The position numbers were made by a program, and so were the translations under genes. A DNA stretch of 60,377 nt from assembly GCF_937468385.1 (NCBI RefSeq), contig NZ_CALBWS010000034.1:1-60377 (forward strand), in the 5' to 3' direction. The notes beneath the pieces are model-generated. The model did no database searches. It was given only the letters and a program-made list of their open reading frames with translations, and had not been told where the DNA came from. Source of the stretch: Neobacillus rhizosphaerae. GTDB lineage: Bacteria > Bacillota > Bacilli > Bacillales > Cytobacillaceae. Position 1 is the first letter of the stretch; every line of letters starts with the position of its first letter. Positions 44,313-53,939 of the stretch are shown here, piece after piece.

Positions 44313-45806
44313 TTACGGATTACTTACACTTTTACTCTTCTGATAGGCAATGGCAAACAGAAGATAGAAGTACATCATAAATGAGTCATTTTCCAAAATG
44401 TTATAAACGGAACTACCGACAATAAGGGCCACAAAGAAATAAATAAGTAAAGGACCATAGACCTTATCTCTATTTTTCATGATCGTAGATAATAAGAAAA
44501 ATCCAACCATAAATATTGAAAGAATTCCAAGGATACCTGTTTCTGCAAGAATTAAAATGTACTGGTTATCTGAATAGAAGTTTCTGTCAATATGATACTT
44601 TTCGTAAACGGGAGAGGAATAAGTAATGGTTGCTGCTCCTCCAAAGGTTCCAAACCCTGTACCGATAATTGGATGGTCTTTAAAAATCTCAATGGCCTTT
44701 TTCACATAATAGATACGTCCACTTGTGCTGCTTTGTCCAATCGTTTCTTCTCCAAAAGCCTCTTTATACCGATCGATCCCATTATCTTTATCCTTCCCTT
44801 GCAGGCCGCCGTCCTCAGATAAATAATAATCGTAATATACGTTAGAAGCTTGGTTAACCCCGATAAATAGTCCCCCGGAAATAAACGAAATCAGAACAAG
44901 AGGTATTAGCTGCTTCATTTGACGATTGCCGACGATGTGTTTTAGCTGCTTCCATTGACTGTTGCTGACGATCTGTAGTAACTGCTTCCATTGAATTTTG
45001 CTGGCGATATATACAAGCAAAAAGGCGAAGAGCGTGAGCAGTGTTCCACGTGAATAGGTCAGTAAAATCGTGGTCCCGATTAACGTCAGACCAGCATAAA
45101 CAGCATAACGAAGTTTCCCCTGAATATGTTTAAGCATATATAAAGTGATAAAGAAGGCGATTAATAAATACAAGGATAGTTCGTTTGGTCCCTTGATTAA
45201 CCCATATACCCTAATTCTATTCGTGGGAGATAAAACCCATTCCTGCCACTCTTGTGGCATTAAAAGCGTTTTACTTGAGATTTTTTCAATTATTCCTTGA
45301 AAAGATAAGACAATAGCGACAAAGAAAGTAATAATCGAGCCTTTCCATATCGTTTGATTAGTTATTTCCATTCGTTTAACCACATAATAGATCACATAAA
45401 ACAGAAAATAGGCCCGTAGTTGGAAAATAATTGCCTTTATTGACACATCTGTTATTAATGCACTAACCACACCGATTATGGCAAAAGAGAAAAAGGCCCA
45501 TTCAAAAGGTTGGAAGCTGAACAGTTTTTTAATATCCTTGCGATAGTCAAAAATCGTTCTGATTAACAGTAAGCCAATAATGGCATCCCCGATAATTTTG
45601 AATCCTGGATTTACCGTAATTAAAAACGGGCGAACTGGAATAAATAAAAGTAGAAAAAATAAACCTGTTTCTTTTTTTAAAAAAGAACATATTGCAATCA
45701 GTAAGGAAATCAGCAAGGCAATTTTGGTATTACCTATCACAAGTCCAGCGATAACGGCTAATATTCCTAGTAATAGTATTGAAAATTCACTTTGAAGTAA
45801 TTTCAT
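44313..45806 (-). CDS. O-antigen ligase/polymerase-like membrane protein
   Basis: 497-aa polytopic protein of the Wzy/WaaL (O-antigen ligase) family, with about eleven helices and a large loop with the family motif TSGRIYYVKKAIEIFKDHPIIGTGFG before the last helices. Expected to polymerise or transfer lipid-linked repeat units outside the membrane. Odd feature: a 12-residue in-frame repeat (WKQLLQIVSNSQ, WKQLKHIVGNRQ, MKQLIPL) at about 272-305, encoded by 36-bp tandem units. Ribosome site ATAGGAG. Confidence 0.85.
   Translation of the reverse strand: MKLLQSEFSILLLGILAVIAGLVIGNTKIALLISLLIAICSFLKKETGLFFLLLFIPVRPFLITVNPGFKIIGDAIIGLLLIRTIFDYRKDIKKLFSFQPFEWAFFSFAIIGVVSALITDVSIKAIIFQLRAYFLFYVIYYVVKRMEITNQTIWKGSIITFFVAIVLSFQGIIEKISSKTLLMPQEWQEWVLSPTNRIRVYGLIKGPNELSLYLLIAFFITLYMLKHIQGKLRYAVYAGLTLIGTTILLTYSRGTLLTLFAFLLVYIASKIQWKQLLQIVSNSQWKQLKHIVGNRQMKQLIPLVLISFISGGLFIGVNQASNVYYDYYLSEDGGLQGKDKDNGIDRYKEAFGEETIGQSSTSGRIYYVKKAIEIFKDHPIIGTGFGTFGGAATITYSSPVYEKYHIDRNFYSDNQYILILAETGILGILSIFMVGFFLLSTIMKNRDKVYGPLLIYFFVALIVGSSVYNILENDSFMMYFYLLFAIAYQKSKSVSNP
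44906..45014. repeat. 36-bp in-frame tandem repeat inside the polymerase gene
   Basis: Units begin at 44906, 44942 and 44978, each with TAGCTGCTTC or a close variant. The repeat length keeps the reading frame, so copy number could change without inactivating the protein. Confidence 0.8.
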
Positions 45807-45830
45807 TGATTTGTACTCCTATATCCTAAA

Positions 45831-46889
45831 TTAATGCTTATAAATTGCAGTTGTTTCTTCAATCATTTTTACAAGGGTAAAATGCTCATCAAAGTATTTT
45901 CTTCCGTACCTTGACAGCTTTTGAACCAGTTCGTGATTGGTAAGCACGCTATGAAGAACATTTGCCAGCTCTTCACGGTTGCCATATTCGACAAGTTCTC
46001 CGGTTTCCCCAGGCTTAATAACCTCGGGCAGTCCACCGACATTCGTAGCAACCACTACGCGGCTATAGGACAAAGCCTCCATCGCCACATAGGATAATGC
46101 CTCATTACTTGATGGCACAACAACGATGTCACTGTTTAGGTATAGCATTTCCTTATTTGTGGAAAAACCTTTAAACTGAACAAAATCTCTTAAGTTAAGG
46201 TGCTGCACTAAAGAAACCAGTTCTTCCTGCTGCGGACCTTCACCGTAAATATGACATTCCCACTTAAGACTCGGATGTTGGCTTCTTAGATCTGCTAAGC
46301 TGTTAATAAGAAAGTCTTGGCCCTTTTCTTCGCGGAGGCGACCAACTACAGTAATGACAGGAACTTCTCTTAAGCTTGTTAATGGATGTGAATCAGCCGG
46401 ACCTTCGACACCATTATAAATTAAGGTTAGCTTATTCATTGAAACTCCCTTTTTCGCTAGCTGCTGATGCATAAAATGCGAAACGGTAATGACTTTATGA
46501 TTGAAAGACGTCATCATTTTATTGAGACTCCTTATCGCCTTCCCCATCGGCACATCGACATGATAAGTCCAAATGACTTTGCAGCGTGCGCCCGTGATTT
46601 TAGCGAGAATCGCCAAGTAGTTTTCCCGTAAAAATTGCGCATGAACAACCTCAACTTTTTCAGCTTGAATAATCCGTTTTATTTGCTTTGCAGCGTTAAA
46701 ATCGAATGGACCGTTCATATTTACTTGATACATTTTAACCTTTGCACGGATAAAATCCTCAAGACCAGGACCTTCTTCTGAATAAATAAATACACAATTC
46801 TCCGGTCCTACCGCATGAATTAAATCTAAGACGTACTTTTCAGTACCGCCTTTGCCAACGAAATTTAGTAAATAAAGAATTTTCGTCAA
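45831..46889 (-). CDS. Glycosyltransferase family 4
   Basis: 352-aa GT-B enzyme: N-terminal LYLLNFVGKGGTEKYVLDLI, VVGRLREEKGQDFLINSL in the donor domain, and SSNEALSYVAMEALSYSRVVVATNVGG as the E-x7-E region. The start codon is TTG at 46889 behind AGAGGGG. Second GT4 enzyme of the locus; sugar and acceptor are not predictable from sequence alone. Confidence 0.86.
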   Translation of the reverse strand: MTKILYLLNFVGKGGTEKYVLDLIHAVGPENCVFIYSEEGPGLEDFIRAKVKMYQVNMNGPFDFNAAKQIKRIIQAEKVEVVHAQFLRENYLAILAKITGARCKVIWTYHVDVPMGKAIRSLNKMMTSFNHKVITVSHFMHQQLAKKGVSMNKLTLIYNGVEGPADSHPLTSLREVPVITVVGRLREEKGQDFLINSLADLRSQHPSLKWECHIYGEGPQQEELVSLVQHLNLRDFVQFKGFSTNKEMLYLNSDIVVVPSSNEALSYVAMEALSYSRVVVATNVGGLPEVIKPGETGELVEYGNREELANVLHSVLTNHELVQKLSRYGRKYFDEHFTLVKMIEETTAIYKH

Positions 46890-47010
46890 TAGAAACCCCT
46901 CTGTAAAAAAGATATCGATTCAATTTTAACAAATCAAAATAATGTTATCGTTTATCCAAAGTATTATCAAGTATTTTTGCCTTTTTCCAGAGGAAATCAA
47001 TCACTCTCTG

Positions 47011-47047
47011 AAAAACACCAAAAGGAGCAGCATAAGCTCTCCTTTTG
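47011..47047 (-). terminator. Terminator of the DHHW gene
   Basis: Minus strand CAAAAGGAGAGC...GCTCCTTTTG hairpin followed by GTGTTTTT, about 40 nt after the stop. Confidence 0.8.
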
Positions 47048-47088
47048 ATATTGTTTTATTCAGCTTTAGCTTTTAGAGTAAATAATGG

Positions 47089-48276
47089 TTAAAATTCGTA
47101 CATTGCTCCTGTTAAATTAGAGTCATTGTAAACGAAAAGTACGATATCAATCTTATTATCTTTGATATATTGAGCAACCGATGTTTTATGGTAATGTCTA
47201 ATATCTAAGACCGATGTTTTATTAAAATGCTCCGCAATAAACGGTTGAATCGGGTTGGCATAGGAATCTTTAAGAACTAAAAGATGTAGGTCATTTCCAG
47301 TGTTTTGATATTCATAGTTAATTTCAGCCAAATCCCATGTGAATAAATCTCCGTATAATACTTTCTTTTTATTAAAACCTGCCCCATAAATTTGATTTAT
47401 ATTAGTCTGTGCATCCCCAGTACCTGTTTGGACTGTTACTTTTCCTGTTTTAGGATTAAAAACTGGGTCATAATAACATATTTTTTCCTCACTCGTATCA
47501 ATTAAACTGTAGAGCCTTAGATTTAGGGTGCCAACAAAAGAAGATTTATGATTACAAACTAAGCTTAAGTTTTCTTTATCTACTGGTTTTGCCTTAAATT
47601 GTTTGGAGGCGGCACTCATCTGCTTGATGATTTCTTGATAACCAGCAAATGCACCCTCTATATTCCAATGGTGGTCTGTTTTAAAATACATCGATTTTAA
47701 TTGCGTCTCTGAATAGTTTTGTTTGAAATACTGATAGAGATTGATTCCATGGTATGAACTTGGCAAGTGGCTCATGAAATATTTTTGATTTTTCACACCA
47801 AGTTGCTCATTAATATAAGAAGGATAGATATCCTTAAGGATATTCATTTTGTAAGGTGCAGCGGCAAAATAAAATTCAACCCCTGTTCCTTTGAATGTAT
47901 CCGCTAAATTATTTAGATTGGATAAAGACTTATCCATTTCTTTCTTTACATGTTCAGTTGACGGATTATATAAGAGCCAATTATCTTTTGCTACCACAAT
48001 ATTATTAATAATGGTCTTGTTCAGAAAGAGTTGTTCCTCCGTGTAGACCTTGATAATTTCGTCGCGGCCCGCTAATTGGTCTGAGAAATAGGTTTCGAAA
48101 TTTTTAAAGTATTCACCCGAAAGAAACGACTGCTTGGTGAGATCTGGCCGCTGGGCAAGTGTTCTATTTTCAATACTAGAAATATTGCGGTCCTGCTTTA
48201 GAAAAGAAATTGTCCCAACACTAAAAATGATGCCTAAGAAGACTAGTGTGAACAGAATATTGTTGAATTTTTTCAT
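47089..48276 (-). CDS. DHHW-family (AlgX/AlgJ-like) polysaccharide acetylation protein
   Basis: 395-aa protein with an N-terminal membrane helix (about 7-25) and an extracytoplasmic SGNH/AlgX-like domain. The DHHW motif is seen in KTDHHWNIEGAF, and a serine in LKDSYANP may be the catalytic nucleophile. Family members act with an MBOAT protein to O-acetylate exopolysaccharide; an MBOAT gene lies 19 nt upstream in the same transcript. GGAAGG precedes the ATG. Which sugar is acetylated is unknown. Confidence 0.86.
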   Translation of the reverse strand: MKKFNNILFTLVFLGIIFSVGTISFLKQDRNISSIENRTLAQRPDLTKQSFLSGEYFKNFETYFSDQLAGRDEIIKVYTEEQLFLNKTIINNIVVAKDNWLLYNPSTEHVKKEMDKSLSNLNNLADTFKGTGVEFYFAAAPYKMNILKDIYPSYINEQLGVKNQKYFMSHLPSSYHGINLYQYFKQNYSETQLKSMYFKTDHHWNIEGAFAGYQEIIKQMSAASKQFKAKPVDKENLSLVCNHKSSFVGTLNLRLYSLIDTSEEKICYYDPVFNPKTGKVTVQTGTGDAQTNINQIYGAGFNKKKVLYGDLFTWDLAEINYEYQNTGNDLHLLVLKDSYANPIQPFIAEHFNKTSVLDIRHYHKTSVAQYIKDNKIDIVLFVYNDSNLTGAMYEF

Positions 48277-48295
48277 GAGATTCCTTCCCTTTTCC

Positions 48296-49717
48296 CTAGA
48301 ATCGGAAATATATAAATGGATTAAAGGTTGAGTTTACCATATGAACAATATTGACGATTAATAGGAATAGGAGTATTCCCGAAACAATCAGCTGGTTAGA
48401 AAATTGCAAGAAAGAGTTCGAAACCAATTTGTTTACTTTTTTAACAATAAACGGAATTACCGGTGTACAAATAATCATCGCCAAAAGGATAACCGCCCCA
48501 TAATCGTATAAATAATAAATGGACAACTTATCATAAAGTGGCTGCTGATTCGCTCCGAACATGGTTTTGATATAGTCAAAAGAATAGGCGAAATTATCCG
48601 CTCTAAAGAAGACCCACCCGAGAAGGAAAACAAGGATGACATAAGCATGTCTTAGCGGTGTCCACAGCTTTTCTAAAAATCTCCCCAGCCAAGCCCTTTC
48701 CAGCGCAATGATAATGCCGTAGTACAGCCCCCAGGCGATGAACGTCCAACTGGCGCCGTGCCATAGCCCTGTCAGCCCCCAAACGATAAATAAGTTTCGG
48801 TAGCTTTTAAATTTTGAAACGCGGCTGCCTCCTAGCGGGATATAGACATAGTCCCGAAACCATGTACTTAAGGAGATATGCCATCTCCGCCAAAATTCAC
48901 CAATTGATTTTGAGATGTAGGGATAGTTAAAGTTCTTTGAAAAATCAAAGCCGAACATTTTCCCCAAACCAATCGCCATATCCGAATAACCCGAGAAATC
49001 AAAATAGATTTGCAAGGAATAGGCAATTATGCCAATCCATGAAAGCAATACGCTCATTTCAGAGGTTGGTTTGTTAAAAATGGCATCAGCAACGAAACCG
49101 ACTTGGTTTGCTATTAATACCTTCTTTGATAACCCAAGAATAAAAATTCGAATTCCTTCTGAGAATTTTTCAATATCGACAAATCGCTTCTTAATTTGAG
49201 CTGCGATCTCATTATAGCGCACAATTGGTCCGGCAATTAATTGTGGAAAGAGAGCAACATATAATGCCAAGTCAAAGGGATTCTTTTGTACCTCTCCTGG
49301 TTGTCGATAAACATCAATAACATATGACATGGCTTGAAACGTAAAAAAGGAAATTCCAATTGGTAATACCACTGGATCCATGTGGATATTAGTCGAAAGC
49401 AGTTCATTAATGTTGTTAATTAAGAAATTTATGTACTTATAGTAGCCTAAGACGAGCAGGTTAGTTAGGATGGCTGCTCCAAGAATAATTTTATTAAGGC
49501 TTTTATGATTGCGAAAGGTATGGACAAGTAAACCGAAAATATAGTTGAGAATAATAGAAAAAATCATAACCACAACATATTTGGGCTCACCCCATGCATA
49601 GAAAACCAAACTAAATCCTAACAGCAGGTAGTTTCGTAATTCATTGCGGACGAGATAATATGTAACCAACACTAAAGGCAGGAAAATAAACAAAAAAACA
49701 AGATTACTAAAGACCAA
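48296..49717 (-). CDS. MBOAT-family O-acyltransferase (AlgI/DltB-like)
   Basis: 473-aa polytopic membrane protein that passes acetyl groups from the cytoplasm to the outer face. AlgI-like start VFSNLVFLFIFLPL, then WHISLSTWFRDYVYIPLGGSR and the catalytic histidine in GLWHGASWTFIAWG. I place the start at the TTG 49717, eight bases after AGAGGG, because family members begin exactly there; the frame runs on to 49792. Forms a pair with the DHHW gene downstream. Confidence 0.9.
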   Translation of the reverse strand: MVFSNLVFLFIFLPLVLVTYYLVRNELRNYLLLGFSLVFYAWGEPKYVVVMIFSIILNYIFGLLVHTFRNHKSLNKIILGAAILTNLLVLGYYKYINFLINNINELLSTNIHMDPVVLPIGISFFTFQAMSYVIDVYRQPGEVQKNPFDLALYVALFPQLIAGPIVRYNEIAAQIKKRFVDIEKFSEGIRIFILGLSKKVLIANQVGFVADAIFNKPTSEMSVLLSWIGIIAYSLQIYFDFSGYSDMAIGLGKMFGFDFSKNFNYPYISKSIGEFWRRWHISLSTWFRDYVYIPLGGSRVSKFKSYRNLFIVWGLTGLWHGASWTFIAWGLYYGIIIALERAWLGRFLEKLWTPLRHAYVILVFLLGWVFFRADNFAYSFDYIKTMFGANQQPLYDKLSIYYLYDYGAVILLAMIICTPVIPFIVKKVNKLVSNSFLQFSNQLIVSGILLFLLIVNIVHMVNSTFNPFIYFRF

Positions 49718-49821
49718 GTTGCTTTCCCTCTTTCCAATCGTAAGATATGTCGAAATAATAGTAGCAAAAAATGAGGAGAAAAAGAATAGCAAATTAAAAA
49801 ACGCCTGATAACAGACGTCGA

Positions 49822-51267
49822 TTATCTACTATTTACTTTCGCTTTTAAGAAAAAGATTTTTTTCACAAGCCCCAGTGCCACCTTTTCCCGGCACAACAGC
49901 AAAATAACTGAATAGACCACAATACCCACACATACTTTTAACAAAATCGTTAGCAGCAGCGAAAGATGGAAAAACAAGGCGACTTCATATGAGACAATGG
50001 CCATAGCGATGGAAGCGAGCAGATACAACACGAAGGCCTTCATGGGATAAGATTTTTGCTTAAGAACATTATTCAAGAACCACAATTGAATGACCAGTAT
50101 CAGTCCTTCAGTCACGGTCGTCGCAAACGCTGCTCCCGCTGCACCAAAGCGAGGAATTAACGCAAGGTTGAGGATGAAGTTCAAACAAGCGCCAATGACT
50201 ATTGGCAGCGTATATTCTTTATTTTTCCTCATCGGTACTAAATACCACGAACCGAAAATAACCCCTAACGATTTAAAAATAATAATCGGCGCCATCATCA
50301 TTGCAATAGTACCACTGGGTTGAAATTTATCCCCCAAAAACCACAGCACAAAATCCTTAGAAATCACGAAAAATCCAAACGTAATCGGCAGGACAAGAAA
50401 AATCGTTAAGGTTACACCGTTGCGAAGTACCTCCATCAGTTTTTCAAACCTTTTTTCCGCAATTAAGGAAGAGGTCCGCGGCAGCATGACGACACCTGAA
50501 ATGTTAATTAGGGACGAAATCATATAAACAATTTTGTAAGCCTGCTCATAAAAACCAACCTGATCTGTCGTGGACATGATTCCGAGCATCGTTTTATCGA
50601 GGACGGAATAAATCATCGCCGAAAAGCTGGGAATAAATAAGATTAACATCTGCTTAAAATGTCGCTTGAATTCTGTGTTATGCCATACTAGGCGGACATA
50701 CTGATTCAGGCGGTAAAAGAGGGCAGCATTACCGATAATGACGGCGGCACCCATGATTATCGTGTATAACACAAGGTCATTCTCATCTTTTACAAAAACA
50801 AACACGCTCCCGAAGCCCAAAAGCTTCAGGGTAATATTTCGTGTAACCACCTTCTTGAATTTTTCTAGTCCCTGAAAAAGCCAGGTAATATCAAAAAAGG
50901 CACCAATAAGGTTTAATGACTGCCAATAAAAAACGGCGTCCCCTTTCCAAACGAGCGGCACACAAATAAAGTAAATCACCGTTGCGATGGCCAATAAGCC
51001 GGTTCGAATCAGAAAAATCTCGCTAAAGGAACGGGATAACTGCTTGGAATCTGATTTTACATTGGCGATTTCCCTGATTGCATACAAATTAGATCCAAGA
51101 AGGAACACATTGATGAACAGTGTTGTGTATGAAAAGCTATAGCTGTAGTGACCAACACCGTGTGGCCCCAGTACCCTTGAAATATACGGGATAGTTAAAA
51201 ATGGAAGTCCCATCAGAACAAATTGCTGCAGGAGGACATAAAGGAAATTCTTTTTTAAAGTCGACAT
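49822..51267 (-). CDS. Polysaccharide flippase (Wzx/MOP), first
   Basis: 481-aa protein with 12-14 hydrophobic helices and the Wzx start LKKNFLYVLLQQFVLMGLPF and LTIPYISRVLGPHGVG. It should flip lipid-linked repeat units across the membrane. The ATG at 51267 follows GAGG; the frame extends to 51351 but the added residues are basic and non-membrane. Reads into the MBOAT gene after about 100 nt. Confidence 0.88.
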   Translation of the reverse strand: MSTLKKNFLYVLLQQFVLMGLPFLTIPYISRVLGPHGVGHYSYSFSYTTLFINVFLLGSNLYAIREIANVKSDSKQLSRSFSEIFLIRTGLLAIATVIYFICVPLVWKGDAVFYWQSLNLIGAFFDITWLFQGLEKFKKVVTRNITLKLLGFGSVFVFVKDENDLVLYTIIMGAAVIIGNAALFYRLNQYVRLVWHNTEFKRHFKQMLILFIPSFSAMIYSVLDKTMLGIMSTTDQVGFYEQAYKIVYMISSLINISGVVMLPRTSSLIAEKRFEKLMEVLRNGVTLTIFLVLPITFGFFVISKDFVLWFLGDKFQPSGTIAMMMAPIIIFKSLGVIFGSWYLVPMRKNKEYTLPIVIGACLNFILNLALIPRFGAAGAAFATTVTEGLILVIQLWFLNNVLKQKSYPMKAFVLYLLASIAMAIVSYEVALFFHLSLLLTILLKVCVGIVVYSVILLLCREKVALGLVKKIFFLKAKVNSR

Positions 51268-51573
51268 AATCGAAACCTCAGCTCTTTTGAAATAACAATA
51301 TTTAAAATAGAAGAGTTTCCTTAACTTTAACTTAATTTCAACGTTGTTCATTTTTTGAACATCCTAATAGTACATGTATTTTCGGGTTCTGTAAATGAAA
51401 ATGGTCGTTCAACTCTAGGTATTAGTATATTCATTTTTTACTTTTAACAACTAAGAAAAGCGCAAACACTCTAGTCATTAGGGCGCTTACGCTAGACAAT
51501 TCTCAAAGTTCATTGTAATAAATTCTTACACTACAAAAAGACTGCTTAAAATTAGCAGCCCGAAAACCGTTGA
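51268..51573. other. Intergenic between the two flippases
   Basis: Holds the terminator at 51535-51560 and presumably a promoter for the downstream operon; nothing else recognised. Confidence 0.55.
51535..51560 (-). terminator. Terminator of the second flippase
   Basis: Minus strand GGCTGCT / AGCAGTC (one wobble) with 7-nt loop and TTTTT, 13 nt after the stop. Confidence 0.78.
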
Positions 51574-53028
51574 TTACTTTTTCAAAAACTTGCCCTTCAC
51601 CTTCGAAGTAAACAGGGTCACAATTTCGTCCTTTGTCGTTATTAGGAGCAGTAAATATAGTAGGCCACAGGCAACTACGATTAAGATAAACAGCAGCAGC
51701 GTGCCACTAAAAACCGAGCGAATCGCCCACGATACAGGAATAAAGGGTAACGAAAATACGAGATATTTTAAATTCGTCCATGAAAATAACCGGAAGGGTA
51801 TTTTAAGATATTTTCGAATGTAGATGTACTCACAGGCAATTAGCAACAGGTTTGCAGCCGCAGTTGTGAGAATAGCTGTTTTTGCATCCAGTACGCCAAA
51901 ATATAGACAGAGAGAATTCAATGCCAGGTTGGCAATCCCACAAATAAAAATCATCCGGACCAGGATATTCTCTTTCTTTTTAATATAAATAACTTGATTA
52001 GATAGAATGGATTCAAAACCAATCGTAATCATATAGAGAGCGAAAATGGATAAAACCGGCCCAGCAGGGATATATTCCGCTTTACCATATAGAATGACCG
52101 CAATATCAGCGATGACATAAAGCCCAATGGCAGCGGGAAACAGAAGCGCTGAATACACTTTTGCGATTTTCTTAAGCAAATCTAAATACTGTTGGTCGTT
52201 TTCCTCACCGATTAAATACGATAGCCTTGGAATGGTAACCTGAATAATACTAAGCATCAGGGCATTAATCATCGTCGCAATTTGCTGAGCCATCGTATAA
52301 TATGATACCGATTTTTCACTGACGAATTCCCCGAGCATAAAACGGTCAAGCTGGGTATACAGAACGTTTCCGTTAGAAAAAATAACCACGAGAAGCAGCG
52401 GCTTAAGATGCGGAGCAAATTGAATGTTAGAGAAATCTAGTTTTACTCTTCTTTTTACATAAATAAAACTGATAATATTATTCAAACCCGTTGAAAGGGC
52501 TAGTAGACCAATAAAGATCAGATAGTTATCAGCGCTTTTTACAAACGTGAGCAATAAAATCACATAGATGATTTTAACAATGACCGTCTTAATCGTGATA
52601 AACCCATAATCCTCATAGGCTTCATTGACCCATTCGACAAAGAAAATATTTAGTAGAAAGTTAGTTGCATAAACCATTAATACCGGAAATAAAGCCTTGG
52701 TGCCATAACCAAAATAGGAAACGGCCAAATAAGCAAACAGAGTCACAAAGTTAGTCAAAAGGCTAAGTGTAAATAAGCTTGTAAATAGCTGATTGACCTT
52801 TTGTTTATCCGTTTTTATTCGGCTAACCTCGCGCAGTCCATATTGATAAATACCAAAGGCAGCAAAAATAAAGAAGTAGTTAAAAATCGTTTCCCCGGTC
52901 TTTACTCTGCCGATAGCAGTAGTACCTAATGTTTGATAAACATATGCCCCAATGATAACAGGAACGATGAGATTAAAGAAGTTTAAGGTAATTTTATAAA
53001 TAGCATTCTTTACAAGCGATTTTTGCAT
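51574..53028 (-). CDS. Polysaccharide flippase (Wzx/MOP), second
   Basis: 484-aa polytopic protein of the same superfamily, clearly diverged from the one at 49822 (start SLVKNAIYKITLNFFNLIVPVI; FLMLGEFVSEK-like loop DRFMLGEFVSEKSVSYYT). It has its own ribosome site (AAAGGATT) and terminator. Two flippases in one locus imply two exported lipid-linked units, or one flippase recruited for another polymer. Confidence 0.87.
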   Translation of the reverse strand: MQKSLVKNAIYKITLNFFNLIVPVIIGAYVYQTLGTTAIGRVKTGETIFNYFFIFAAFGIYQYGLREVSRIKTDKQKVNQLFTSLFTLSLLTNFVTLFAYLAVSYFGYGTKALFPVLMVYATNFLLNIFFVEWVNEAYEDYGFITIKTVIVKIIYVILLLTFVKSADNYLIFIGLLALSTGLNNIISFIYVKRRVKLDFSNIQFAPHLKPLLLVVIFSNGNVLYTQLDRFMLGEFVSEKSVSYYTMAQQIATMINALMLSIIQVTIPRLSYLIGEENDQQYLDLLKKIAKVYSALLFPAAIGLYVIADIAVILYGKAEYIPAGPVLSIFALYMITIGFESILSNQVIYIKKKENILVRMIFICGIANLALNSLCLYFGVLDAKTAILTTAAANLLLIACEYIYIRKYLKIPFRLFSWTNLKYLVFSLPFIPVSWAIRSVFSGTLLLFILIVVACGLLYLLLLITTKDEIVTLFTSKVKGKFLKK

Positions 53029-53089
53029 AATAACAATCCTTTAATCAAAAAGTAAGGTCCTGTCACTTGGAGACAGCACCAATCAGAAA

Positions 53090-53115
53090 AGCTCCAGCGC
53101 CTGTACGCTGGAGCT
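53090..53115 (-). terminator. Terminator of the licD gene
   Basis: Minus strand AGCTCCAGCG / CGCTGGAGCT, 10-bp stem with 6-nt loop, followed by TTTTC, 16 nt after the LicD stop. Confidence 0.8.
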
Positions 53116-53130
53116 AGGCTTTATCAAAAT

Positions 53131-53871
53131 TTATATATATTCCTTTACAATAACTGGCTTATCAATCCGCTCAATATTGTCAGGTGATTCCCCGGAAACC
53201 CAGTTTTCATTTATTTGCATATAGGATGGACCGTAGTTATCGATCAAATACTCGTGATAGTTTGTTGGAATTTTGAAGGACTCCCCTTTAAATTCATAAT
53301 CCATTAACCCGGAAAAATGAGAAGTGACAGTGGAAGTGAAATAACCTTTGGCAATTTGATGGTCTGGACGATTTTCGAATTCCATTTTTGTACCTATCTC
53401 ACTGAAATAACACCAGACGGTTTCCTCGCTTTTATTCCAATAATAAAAGACATCGATATGTAAGCCGTTAAAATGAAACGCCTGCTCGAAAATCTTTCCG
53501 TCCATTTCGTACTGCTTGTAAAGCTTTACGCCTTTTCTTGCAAGGACCTTAACGAGCTCAGCCTTCTTTTTGTCGTCAAAATCGAAGCAGCCAATATCAA
53601 GGTCTTTATCATGGCCGATAAAATCCTTTTCCCGCACTGCCCCGAGCAGTGTCCCGTAATCAAGCCAGAATTCCTCACCGATTTCCGCAAAGGCTTCCTT
53701 CATATGTTTCAAGGTTTGCAGGCCGTGAACATGGACCATATCCTTCTGTTTTTGATATTGGACTTTGTCATATTTTCTTTTTACTTTTATTAACATCGAA
53801 TTATTTTTGGCAAGACCGTAGAATTTACTCGCTCGCAATTGTTTAATTAGATTATCAATAACCATAGCCAT
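53131..53871 (-). CDS. LicD-family phosphotransferase
   Basis: 246-aa protein of the LicD/fukutin-type nucleotidyltransferase fold, which in pneumococcus adds phosphocholine to teichoic acid sugars. Motifs: FWLDYGTLLGAVRE and the metal-binding GHDKDLDIG. GAGGGAAG precedes the ATG. No licA, licB or licC genes are in the window, so the phospho-group may be something other than choline. Its neighbour genes make a wall glycopolymer, and three proteins of this region carry choline-binding-type repeats. Confidence 0.85.
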   Translation of the reverse strand: MAMVIDNLIKQLRASKFYGLAKNNSMLIKVKRKYDKVQYQKQKDMVHVHGLQTLKHMKEAFAEIGEEFWLDYGTLLGAVREKDFIGHDKDLDIGCFDFDDKKKAELVKVLARKGVKLYKQYEMDGKIFEQAFHFNGLHIDVFYYWNKSEETVWCYFSEIGTKMEFENRPDHQIAKGYFTSTVTSHFSGLMDYEFKGESFKIPTNYHEYLIDNYGPSYMQINENWVSGESPDNIERIDKPVIVKEYI

Positions 53872-53895
53872 ATTCTTCCCTCAAATCTTCTGTAA

Positions 53896-53928
53896 TAAAA
53901 GCCTCTCCCTTTAGTGTTTGAGAAAGGC
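53896..53928 (-). terminator. Terminator between tagA-like gene and licD
   Basis: Minus strand GCCTTTCTC...GGGAGAGGC with wobble pairs, followed by TTTTATT, about 12 nt after the TagA-like stop. Confidence 0.65.
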
Positions 53929-53939
53929 CAGGTAAAGAG

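Noticed and set aside
53131..53871. Firm call of a phosphocholine pathway
   Set aside because: LicD folds transfer several phospho-groups and licA/B/C are not visible; kept only as a hypothesis.
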